From: Nocardia bhagyanarayanae
GTDB taxonomy: Bacteria > Actinomycetota > Actinomycetes > Mycobacteriales > Mycobacteriaceae
Direction of reading: 5' to 3'
NCBI RefSeq assembly: GCF_006716565.1
Contig: NZ_VFPG01000001.1
Span: forward strand, 434,001-498,000
Length of the DNA: 64,000 bases
The translations under genes and the position numbers were made by a program. The notes under the pieces are model-generated. The model was not told the DNA's origin. It made no database searches and saw only the letters and a program-made list of their open reading frames with translations. Shown one piece after another: positions 1 through 12,000 of the stretch (position 1 is the first letter of the stretch; each line of letters starts with the position of its first letter).

Positions 1-3000
1 CGCTGTTCGCCGGTCTGCCCTGTGGATTCGCCGCCGTTGGAGCCGTTCGAGGGCGAGTCGTACTGCGGCGCGGGCGGATCCTGACGAACCGGTGCGGGCG
101 CGTCGTAGTGTCCGGCGCCGGGCGCATCCGGAAGACCGAATCCATTGCCGCCTTGCCCGTTACGAGTTCCGTCACCTGACGGATACGGCACGTCGACCGC
201 GGATCCCGGCGGTTGCGGCGAACCACCGGGAGACCCGAATCCGTTGCCCGAACCCGGCTGCCCCAGGTTTGGCGGCGATTCCGGGCGCTCCGGCAGTGGA
301 GCCTGTGGCGAAGGCGGAACCGACTGCGGTGGGACCTCCGGAACCCCCGGGATCGGTGACACCGGCGGGACCGACCATTGCGGCGGCGTCACCGGCGCAA
401 CCTGTTGCCCAGGCGGGAACGGCTGCGCGGAGGAAGATTCGCGCGCAGACGAAACCGGGAACTCCGGCGGCACCGATGGTTCCGACGACGGCAGCCACGG
501 CGAGGCCGTCTGCCCGGGCGGAACCGGCTGCGGGGGCGCGGACGGCTGCGGCAACGGAGGTTCCGGCGCTGACGGAACCGAAAACTCCGGCAGCGTAGGC
601 GGCACCGAAGGCAGCGGCGTCTCCGGCAACGACGGCGCAGGCCACGATGGGACGAGCTGCCCGGACGGAACCGGCTCCGGCGTCCGCAATTCCGACGCAG
701 GCGGAACCTGGAACTCCGGCAGCGCAGGCGTCGAAGGCACAGGCGGTTCCGACAACGACGGCGCATGCCACGGTGAGACCGGCGACAGGGGCGGCACCTC
801 TTGCCCAGGCGCGACCGGCTGCGGTGACGGAGATTCCGGAGCAGACGGAACCGAAAATGCCGGCGGCACAGGCGTCGAAGGCAACGACGGTTCAGGCGAC
901 GACGGAGCTGGCCACGATGGGACCGGCTGCCCAGGCGGGAACGGCTGAGCGCTCTGCGATTCCGGCGCAGATGGGACCGGGGACTCCGGCAGCGCGGGCG
1001 GCACCGAAGGCACAGATGGTTCCGGCCACGACGGCGCAGGCGACGATGGGACCGGCTGCCCAGGCGGGTACGGCTGCGACGACGGAGGCTCCGGCGCGGG
1101 CGCGACCGGGAACTCCGGCGGCACCGAAGGCACAGATGGTTCCGGCCACGACGGCGCAGGCCACGATGGGACCGGCTGTCCCGGCGAGTACGGCTGCCCG
1201 GGCAGGTACGGCTGCGACGACGGAGGCTCCGGCGCGGGCGCGACCGGGAACTCCGGCGACACCGGCGGCACCGAAGGCACAGATGGTTCCGGCCACGACG
1301 GCGCAGGCCACGATGGGACCGGCTGTCCCGGCGAGTACGGCTGCCCCGGCGGGTACGACTGCCCAGGCGGGAGCGGCTGCGACGACGGAGGCTCCGGCGC
1401 GGGCGCGACCGGGAACTCCGGCGTCACCGGCGGAACCGAAGGCACAGGCAGCGACGGATCCTCGAAGGCCGGAGTGCCCGGAGGCTTCGGCGCCGTAGGA
1501 ATCTCCGGGAGCGGCGGAACCGGCTGCCCAGGCGGGAACGGCTGCGGGAGCGGCTGTTCCGGCGACGGCGGCGCAGGCCACGGTGGGACCGGTGGTGCCG
1601 GCCACCCAGGCGGCAAGGGCTGCGGCAGCTCGGGTTCGGGCAGCGGCGGTCGCGGAGGTACCGGGAACGGAGGCCTCGGCGGCACCGGCCCGCCAGGCGG
1701 GAACGGTTGCGGCGGCCGAGGTTCCGGCATCGGGGGACGCGGCGGGGCCGGGAACGGAGGTTTCGGTGGCACCGGCCCGCCAGGCGGGAACGGCTGCGGC
1801 GGCCGAGGTTCCGGCATCGGCGGACGCGGCGGGGTCGGTCGCTCCGGTGGCACGGGCAGAACAGGAGGCACAGGCGGCGACGGGTTCTCCGGGATCGGAG
1901 GCTGCGGTGCCGGAGGGATCTCCGGGCGCGGCGGGACCGGCGGTCGCGGTTCCGGAGGAGCCTCCGGGAGCGGCCGCACCGGCGGTTGCGGAGGCTTCGG
2001 AGACACCGGCGGTTGCGGAGGCACGGGAGGTTGCGGCATCGGCGGCACAGGCGGGTTCGGCGGTACCGGCGGTGGCATCCGCAGCTCGCGCTCTTCCTCC
2101 GCGCCACTTCCGGCCGCGAGACCAGCCCGCGCACCACCGTCGAGCCGCGGACGCCTGTCGTCTCCCGCCGAAGGCCGCTCCCCCTCGACTCGCCGCCGAC
2201 CTTCGCCGCTCTCCGACCGCTCGCCACCTCCGGTCTGCGCCCCACTCTCCGAGCGCGACTGCCCGCCTTCGCTATCCGGCCGAGCCGAACCCTCCAACCG
2301 AGGCTCGCCTTCGCCGACCTGCGAGCCGGCCCCACGCTCAGGCTGTGGCTGCCCCTGGCCGACTTCCGGCCGCTCGCCACCTTCGACCTGCGCCGCACCC
2401 TCGGGCCGCGACTGCCCACCCTCGCTATCCGGCTCAGCCGAACCCTCCGACCGAGACTGACCATCGCCGACATCTGCCTGCGCCCCGCCCTGAGGCCGCG
2501 ACTGTCCGCCTTCGCTATCCGGCCGAGCCGAACCCTCCGACCGCGACTCGCCTTCGCCGACCTCCGAGCCGGCCCCACGCTCCGGCTGCGGCTGCCCCCC
2601 GCCGACTTCCGACCACTCGCCACCTTCGACCTGCGCCCCACCCTCAGGCCGCGACTGCCCACCCTCGCTATCCGGCTCAGCCGAACCCTCCGAGCGCGAC
2701 TCGCTTTCGCCGACCTCCGAGCCGGCCCCATGCTCAGGCTGCGGCTGCCCCCCGCCGACTTCCGACCGCTCGCCACCTTCGACCTGCGCCCCACCCTCGG
2801 ACCGCGACTGCCCACCCTCGCTATCCGGCTCAGCCGAACCCTCCGAGCGCGACTCGCTTTCGCCGACCTCCGAGCCGGCCCCATGCTCAGGCTGCGGCTG
2901 CCCCCCGCCGACTTCCGACCGCTCGCCACCTTCGACCTGCGCCCCACCCTCAGGCCGCGACTGTCCGCCCTCGCTATCCGGTCGAGTCGCACCCTCCGGC

Positions 3001-6000
3001 CGCGACTGCCGCTCGCCACCCGTCGGCCCTTCGCCACCTTCAGCCTGCGCTGCCCCCTGCGGGCGTGACTGCCCATCCTGGCGAACCGGTCGAGTCGCCC
3101 TTTCAGGCCGCGACAGGCCTTCGTCAGCTTCCGAGTCGGCCTGACGCTCCGACCGCGACTGGCTGTCGCGGACTTCCGAATTGGTCCAGCCCTCAGGCCG
3201 CGACTGCCCCTCGCTATCCGCCGGCCGCTCGCCAACTTCGACCTGCGCCCCGCCTTCGGGCCGCGACTGACCGCTCTCAGGATCCGGCCGAGCCGAACCC
3301 TCCGACCGCGACCGGCCTTTGCCGACCTCAGAATCGGACCCACCCTCAGGAAGCGACTGGCCCTCGCCAACATTCGCCTGCGCCCCGTCCTCCGGCTGCG
3401 GCTGTCCACCCTCGGCATTCGGCCGAGTCGAATCCTCCGACCGCGACTCGCTTTCGCCGCCCTCGGCGTCGGCCTCGTTCTCAGGCTGTGGCTGTCCGTC
3501 GCCGACCTCCGGCCGCTCGCTACCTTCGGCCTGCACTCCACTCTCGGGCCGAGACTGTCCACCCTCGCTATCCGGCCGAGCCGAACCCTCCGATAGTGAC
3601 TGGTCGTCGCCGGCCACCGAATCGGCTCCACCCTCGGGTCGCGGCTGACCGCCCTCAGCATCCGGCCAAGCCGAACCCTCGGGCTGGGACACGCTTTCGC
3701 CGACCTCCGAGTCGGACCCACTCTCAGGCTGTGGCTGCCCCTCGCCGACCTCCGGTTGCGCCAGGCCATCTGCGCCGTCGGGCCGAGCGGTCCGCTCATC
3801 ATCCACAGATCGCGGCGCGGCCGCGTCCGCCGAACCACTATCAGGCGCTGTAGGCGGCTGTCCGCCAACGTTATCCGGGCGGGCCAGCTTCTCCGGCCGT
3901 GGCCGGCGCTCGCCGCTTTCCGAGTCGGATTCACCTGTGGGCGGCGACTGCGCCGGTGGATCGACCGGCCCGGCATCCGACGACGCAACGCCTCCCGGCG
4001 TCCACTCGCCGCCAGACTGATCGGACTCCGCCGCTCGACCGCCAGGCCAATGCACCGTGCGCGGATCAACCGGCCCAACGCCGTACGGCGCAGCCTCGCT
4101 CTCCTCGGGCTCGACCGCTCGACCACCCGGCCAGTGCACCTTCCGGGGATCGACCGGCTCAGCTGCCGAGGACGCGGCACCTTCCGAAGCTCGCCCGTCG
4201 ACGCCTGGGTCCGGCTCCGGCCCGGGTTCCGAGCCGACTCCGCCAGGCCAATGCATCGTCCGCGGATCAACCGGCCCAACACCGGGCGAACCAGCACCTT
4301 CCGTCGATTGCGCGTCTGCGTCCGTCTCGGACCCACCCGGCCAATGGACCGTCCTGGGATCCACCGGGGATTCCGGTGCCTGCTCGGGCGGCAGTGCGGT
4401 CGGCTCGCTCTGGTCGGTCGCCTCGTCCGCGGGAGTCGCCTCGTCCGCGGGGGTCGCCGGGCGCGGCGGGAGGGCGTACCGGGAGTACTCCGGTTCACGT
4501 GATGGCGGAGCGAATTTGGCGCCTTTCGCCCAGTCGGTGAACGGAGGACGGTTCGAGTTCCAGTCGAAGCCGATGCGGACGGCGTGCTCGTTGGCCAGGT
4601 TCCAGAACGCGGTCGGGTTCCGGATCAGGAAGTTCGATTCCGCCAGCGCGTCCTGCAACATCAGGATGTCGGCGTCGTTCGGGTCGCCGTCGATCAGGCG
4701 CTGCCACGCCAGCGCCACGTCGACGACCGCGTCGAGCCGCTGTCGCACGACCACGCCGGTGCGCCAATCGGTGCGCAGGTACTCGGCGTTCATCAGATGG
4801 TGCTTGATCTGCGCGATCTCCGCCCTCGTGAACGCGTGCGCCGAATTGTCCAAGCGGTCGGCGACTTCGCCCGCCAGCTCCTTCCTGTCCACATCGGTGC
4901 CGCGCGTGAGCTGATCGTGAATGAAGTTCACCAGTCGCTCTGCGTCACCGGGCTTTTCGTCGCGTACGTGCCCGGTGATCTCATCGACCGCCGCGCTGAG
5001 GTCCGGTCCAGGATCACCCGGACGACGCGTGGTCGGCAGACCCTCGATGTGGTCCTCGATCAGTCCGTCCACCAACGCGACGAGTTCGGCCGCCCGCACC
5101 GCGCGCCCGGCACCTTCGGCGGCAGGGTTGCGTGCGAGCCGGTCGGTGATCCTGTCGATATCGCTGTCGTCGCCGCGGAACCGCTCGTATTCCAGTTCCG
5201 CACGACGCTGCACCCGCGCCCACGCCCGCTGCTCGGCGACCTGGCTCGCCTGATACCAGCGCTCGTTCTCCGGAAGGGCGAACCGGTCCTGGACGTTCCA
5301 CTCCCGGGCCATCGGTTGCACTTCGGCGCTCTTCTTCCGGAACAACGGGTGTCCCTTGAAGCCGGGCCGGATCCGACCGGGGTTGTTCTTGTCGCTGTAC
5401 CAGGTGAATCCGGACAGCTTCGCCGTCTCCAGGATCAACCGCATCGTGTGATAGAAGAGGCCGGAGAACGGAACCTCGTACGTCGGACCGGTTTCGATCG
5501 GCGCCCCGCCGGGGATAGCGGGCAGCAGATCCTTGTTGACACCGGGCCCGTTGTCGGTGAACGGATCTTCCAGCGCCGCCTGGAACGGATTCACCGCCCA
5601 ACCGCTGACCCCCTCGGGGAGGTCGCGCGGATGGAAGGTCTTGGGCACGGTGCCACCGTCACGGTTGGTCCGCCAGCTCGGACGGTCGGGGCGCACCTCG
5701 TGCGGCCTGCCCGCGGCGTCGAACCACCGGACGAGTAGCACACCGGAGTCGAGCGGCCGGGGCCCGGTGATCTCGAGGAACTCACGCCGAGGTCCGTCCA
5801 TGCGCCGATACCGGACCGGTTCGCCGCGTTCGGCGATGATCTCGTGGAACTCGACCGTCGCGTCGTGGCGCGTCATCACATGCGCGACCGACGCGTCCTC
5901 CCGCAGCGCGCGGGCCAGCGCCGCGTCGTGCAGGGCGCGCGGATTGTCGAGTCCGCCGCGCGGGGCGACGACGATGATCCGCGGTTGGTCACCCTCGACG

Positions 6001-9000
6001 AGACCGACGCGGGGCGCGATCGGCCTGGCATCGGCCGCGTCGAGGAATTCGCGGCCCGCGCCTGCCAATTCGGCGATCCTGGCCTGGATGCGCTCGATCG
6101 CGTCCTCTGCGACATTGACCCGCTCCGCCGCCTCCCGCAGCAGATTCAGATTGCGCGCCTGTTCGGCGACCCGGCTCGCCTCGATCGTCCGGCCCGCGAC
6201 TTCCGCGAGGGTCTCGTCGAGTTGCCCGTGGCCGAGTTCGTTCTCGTTCACGCGCAGCCTGCGCGCCAGATCTTCGCGCATTCCCCGCCACGGTTCGACC
6301 GCGAGCACTTGGCGCGCGCGTTCGCGTGCCAGCCGGTCGATTTCGGTGCGCGCCTCGTGCGACAGCGTCGGCTCGACATCGGCCCTCGACCTGCCGAGTT
6401 CGCCGAGGCGACGATCGATCTCGGCGACCCGCGCTGCCGCGCGTTCGTATTCCTCGGCCGCCCGCTGCAACTTGAACACCTGTCTGCGGCGGCGGGAAAG
6501 CTCGGCGTCGCCGACCAATTCCGGTGTCTGCGTAGCCAAGTCCTCGCCGACGCCCGGGATCGTGCGCTCGCCGACCAGGGCGTTGCGCAGGTGCTCCAAG
6601 GTCGGTGCCAGATCCGCGCCCAGCGAATCGTCCGCGCCGCGCAGGGTCGGCAGGATATCCGTGAACCGCGAGGCGCGGTCATTGCGCTTGGCGCGCCAGA
6701 ACTCTCGCTCGGCGACGGCGGCGGCGCGGTCACGCACCAGGGCCTCGTATTCGTCCTGCGATGTCCCGTCACGCAGGGCGGCGATCGCGTCGTCGAGCCG
6801 GGCGATGTCGTGTTCGGCGTCGTTGACGTGTTCGGCGGCCCGTTCCAGCGCGTCGATGGCGGCGAGCCGGGCCGGCATCTCGTCGACGCGCATGGTCTTG
6901 CCGCGCAATTCGTCCATCGTCGAGACCAGCGCGTCCCGCGTGAGATCGACGTCGACGTCCACCGGCAGGTTCCGCGCCCGCATCCGCCGGATGTCGCGCC
7001 ACTCCTCGCGGCGCGAGACCGCCTCGGCGCGCTCGGCCAGTAGTCGATCGAGCTCGGTCCGTTCCCTGGCGGTCAACGACCGCCGCGGCGCCTGCGCTTG
7101 GGCTTTGGAACCGGAATCCGGCTGCGAGGCAGGGTTTTCCGCGTCGCTCGGTTCGTCCGGATCGGGCGAGGTGGCGGGCGGTTCCTGCGGCGGCTTCGTT
7201 CCGCCACCACCGCCCGCGGCGGCCTCCGGCTCGCGCGCCTCGCCGGAATCCGGCTCACCCTCGGGCGCGACCCTGGCGCTGTTGGACTCGGCCGTCGCCT
7301 CGGAGGGCCCTTCGCTGTTCGCCCCGGATGCGGACTGCCGCGATTCCCGCGGCACCGGACGCGCCGAACCCGCGGGGTCCGTGCCGGGCCGAGGACCCGG
7401 CCGCGACGGCGCACCCGCCGCACCGGAGTCGTCTCCGTCATCGGAATCCGTTGTCCGGCTGTCGGACTCCGCGACGCCACCGGGCCAATGCGCGGTCCGC
7501 GGGTCGACCACCCCGGTCGCCGACGTCCCGACACCTTCGGTCGATCGCCCGTCGCCACCCTGGTCGTCATCCGGTCGCGACTCCGGCGCGGGTCCGCCCG
7601 GCCAGTGGACCGTTCGCGGGTCGGTGCGGGTTGTCTGCTGCGGCTCGGCGGTCGGGTCGTAGCGGACCTCGTGCAGACCGGCGCGGGCCAGTTCCAGTCG
7701 GCGCTTGGCCGCGGCGAATTCCGTCTGAGCTGCGGCGAGTTCCGCGCGACGTTGCTCGACGATGTTCGCGGCGGCGTGCAGACGGTCGACGCTCTGCTGG
7801 GGCACGCCCTCGGCGAGCAGTCGGCGCATCGTCGCCTGCAGCGTCTGGCTGGTCAGCTCACCAGGGACGATCGGCAGCCGCGCGACCTCGTTCCTGAGGT
7901 TCATCACGGCGTCGAAGTGCGCGTCTCCGGCCACGTCGCGGCGGGTCCTCGCACGATCGAACTCCGCGCGAGCACGGTTCGCCGAGGTGTCGCCGTCGGC
8001 CGCCGAGCTGAGCGGACCGGTGCCGGCCGCCACCGGCCCTTCGGTACGGAAGTCGTTGCGGTGCAGCGTGATTTCACCGTCGGGGCCGTCCGCGATCCGG
8101 ATGTGACGGACGACCACATCCGCCCGGCTGAGCGGCAATCGCAGGTGCGGATACTCGGTCGCGAGCCGGGCACGAACATCGGTCGGCGCGTCCCTGCCGA
8201 CGACCACGATCACCGGCGGATCCGAGGGGATGATGCCGACGTGGTCGTCGAGGCGGCGCGCGCCCTCCTCGGCAAGCACCCGGCGTTGCACGGCGCGGGC
8301 GAGCGCCCGATCCACCGCGGTCAACCGCTGCTCGGCCGCGTGGAAGCGCACCGCCGCGTCCCGCAGTGCCCAGGTCCGCGCCGACTGTTCCGCGAGTTCG
8401 GAGACCGGCAGGGTCCGGCTTTCCAGCCGTTCGACCATGGCGTCCAGTGCGGCGTCATCGATCAGATCCGACTCGGCCACCGGCAACCCGCGCATGGCTT
8501 CGGTCCGCCGCGACCGGGCGTCGTCCAACTCGCGCCGCGCGGTCTCCCGTTGCGCCTCGATCCGAGTCACCACCCGGCGTGACCGCTCGGTCTGCGACAA
8601 GGCGGGCCGGGCGCGCCGCCGCGCCGCAGCGAGCTGTGCGTCGATGCGCGCCAATTCGGCGCGCGCCGCCTCGTACCGGTGGGCGGCCGCCTGCGATTCG
8701 GTCGGATCCGCTTCACTGGGGCCGTGCCTGCCGTTGACGACATTCAGCACCGAGCGGGCCGCGCCGACCCGGACAAGGGCGGCCGCCCGCCGCGCCGTCA
8801 GCTCGGCGATCTCGTCGCGCCGAGCCGGGCGCGCAGCGGGCGCGCCCTCGTCGCCGAAGGCGGTGTTGCGCGCGGCGGTCAATTGCGCTGTCAGGCGCGC
8901 CAATTCGGCGCGGGCTGCGAGGTACCTGCGTGCCGCCGATTCCAGTTCGTTGAGCTGGGCTTCCCGGCGCTGTGCGTCCGCATCGGAGGGCACCGTCCGG

Positions 9001-12000
9001 TCCCGCTGCTCGCGTAGGGTCTCGTCCAGGTTCTCGGTGAGGTCCGCCTCGCCGAACCCGTGTGGCCGATTCGCTTCGGCGCGCTCGGCACGCGCCGCCT
9101 CCAACTCCTGGACCGCGGCCGCGTAATCGGATTCCAATCGCGCGATCACCTCGGCCCGGCGCAGTGGCCGGCCCGCCGCTTCGGCCTGCGCGCTGAGCTC
9201 GCGGTGCGCGGCGCTCGTGCGCGTCAGCTCCCCATCGATGCGGGCCAATTCGGCTCGGGCGTTCCCGAGCCTGGTCGCGGCCGCCGCGCGGTCCGGGTGA
9301 CCATCGACGAGCGCGTCGTGCGCGGCCTCGGCTTCCGCCAGCTCCTGCGCCGCGGCGGTGCGCTCCGCGGTCAACCGGTCGATCAGCGCGGGTCGCCGCT
9401 CGGCTTCCGCGAGTTCGAGCAGCCGGTCGTTCAACGCTCTCAGCTTCGCGATATCACGCGCGCGGGCAACCACTTCCGCACGCAGCGAGGCCTGCACCTC
9501 GGCGAGTTCAGCCGGAGTGAGCCGTTCCTCCTGGTCGAGCTTGCCGTCGCGGAAGACCTCGTACACCGTCGCCCACCGCTCGGCGTCGGCATCGGTCAGG
9601 TTTACGCCGACGGTCAGCGCCCAATCGCGGCTGGGTGCCGCATGCCCGCTCGCGGAGATCTCGTCCGGCCCGAAGTCGCCGACCCGGTCGAGCACGTCGA
9701 TGAGTGTGCCGACATCGTCGACGACATCGAGCAGGTGCTGTACCGCACGCTCGTGGACGGGGAATTCGGTGTCACCGACACGGGGATCGACAGCGTCCTC
9801 GCCACGGGTGACCGGGTCGTACCGGTCGAGGCCGTTGATGGTCCGGTAGAACTCGGCGAGCGCGTCGACGAGATTCTCCCGTTCGGCGGGTCGGCGCATC
9901 AGATGCCGGATCGCGCGATTCAGCCGTTTCGCGTCCAGGCTGGACGTGTCCGGCCGGTATTTCTTGTCGTCGTTCTTGTAATTGCGCGAGTACAGATCCT
10001 TGGGGAACCTGCCCTTGCGCCTGCCGACGCCCAGACGCTCGGCCAGCCGATCCCGCGCCGCATCGGCCGCGGCTTTGTCGTCGGCCCTGGCCACCTTCCA
10101 GTACGCGATCAGATCCTGCACGGCCTGATACCTGCGCGCCGAGCCCAGATCCGGATCGATGAGCGCCTGCGCCATGGCTTCCGGCGTCATCTCGTCGACA
10201 TCGATATCGATCCGGGTCGCCAGCTGCCAGCGTGCGTCGGTGTGGTTGTTGAAGTCGTCGATATCCCATGCCGTGCGCGCGTAGTCGATGACCGCCTCGA
10301 TCTGGCTCGCGCGCACCGCGTTGTCCAGTCCCAGCCCGCGCAGCCTCTCGGCGAGCTCCGCCGCGGAACCGCGCTCGGATTCCGGGATGTCGAGGGCGGC
10401 GGCGAGATCGTCACGGGCGGCGACGATCTCACCGCGGCTCGGTGCGGTGCTCGGCTGCGACGCCGCGTCGGGCTCGGCGGGTTCCAGCAGCACCGGACGC
10501 CACCCGTTGTGGCCGTCGTCGATCAAGGTCAGGTCGAGCAGGCGGCCGTCGATCTCCCGACGGAGGTGCACGATCCGTCCCGGATCGGCGTCGGTGAGAT
10601 GGAAGGTGCCGTCGGGTTCCAGCGTGGCCGTCCGGAAGACCGGTTCGACCAGGCCGGTATCGACCGCCTCGGCGAGATCCGGGTAGTCCCGCAGCGCCCG
10701 GCCGAGCACGGCCTCGTGGTCACCGAAGCCGTCGACGACGACCATCCGTGGCGGGTTGCCGGGATCACCGGGCAGCAGCGCGACGCCATCGATGTCCGGG
10801 AGCAGGAAACCAAGGTCATCGATGATCGACGAGCGCAGAGCCAGATCCGATATCAGCCCGGTCAGTTCCTGGACCTCGGCGTCGGCGCGCAGGAATTGGC
10901 GCACCCGAGACTGGAAGTCGGCGACATCGGTGCCGTAGGCGCGGATCCGGTTCGCCGCGTCGATCATGGTGAGCCGGGGAAGCGCACCGAGGTCGACGAT
11001 GTCGACGTCGAGCAGCTGAGCCCAGACCGCCCGTTCGTCGCGGACCTGATCGCGGTTCAGCGCCTCCGCGAAGTAGCGGGCGATGCCCTCGTTGCGACCA
11101 GGCTCGTCGGCGTCGTAGAGCTCACCCCACAGTGGGAACGCGTCACCGTTGGCGATGCGAACCACACGCAGCCAGCTGGCGTCCCCGCCGTTGGCCTCCA
11201 TGACCTCGACCAACAGGCGGGTCATCGGGTCGGTGTCGAAGAAGCTGACCTCGCGACCGAACGGGATGCGCCGGTTCTCCACCTGGTAGTTCGCCTCGGC
11301 GATGGAGAGGCCGACGAACGCGCCGATGCGCCTGGCCTGCTGATACCGCAGCACCCGCAGCGCGTCCTGCACGGCGTCCGGGTTGTCGTCGGTCAGGTCG
11401 ACCTCGAGCCGGTCGGCCGAGTCGACCAGCCAGTCGAAGGCCGCGCTCCGGCGGCGGGCGGCGTCGATCAGCTCACCGAAGAGATCACCGAACACGCCGT
11501 CGACGCGCGGCGGCACGCCGTCGGGGAACGGTTCGGGACGCGCGGTGGCCGAGGCGTTCCCGGCCCGCCGATCCGCCCGCTGCTGTTCGCGCTCGCGTCG
11601 CTGGCGCGCGACCTCCTCGGCGAATTCGCGCCCGAATTCTCGATGCAGCAGGGAGGGCAGCGCCTCGTCGATCGAGGGCAGATAGTCCTCGCCGGTGCGC
11701 CTGCGCACGGGCGGCACGTCTCCGGTCTGGTCCGGGGTACGGCTGGTCAGACGCCGAAGGAAAGGCAGCAGTTCGCGGTTGCGCCGCAACTCTTCGAAGA
11801 CCAGACCCAAACGCATCGGGTTGAACTTCATGCCGAGCTGTTCGCCGTGCGCGCCGTGACTGGTCAGCGGCAGCCCGGCGAAATGCCCGAGCAGCGCTTG
11901 CCCCGCGGTGTCCTGGGACGACAGCGAAGGATGCTTCGGAATGACGGCGTGACCTTGGACCAACGCCGAGGTGCTGATCCGCGGCCAAGCCGATCCCGGC

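Noticed and set aside
1424..4498. Long Arg-rich open frame (about 1,024 codons) overlapping the tail of the giant gene
   Set aside because: It is another frame of the same repetitive DNA. Its Arg/Ser-rich composition is typical of shifted reading of GC-rich repeats, and the in-phase frame continues the giant protein.
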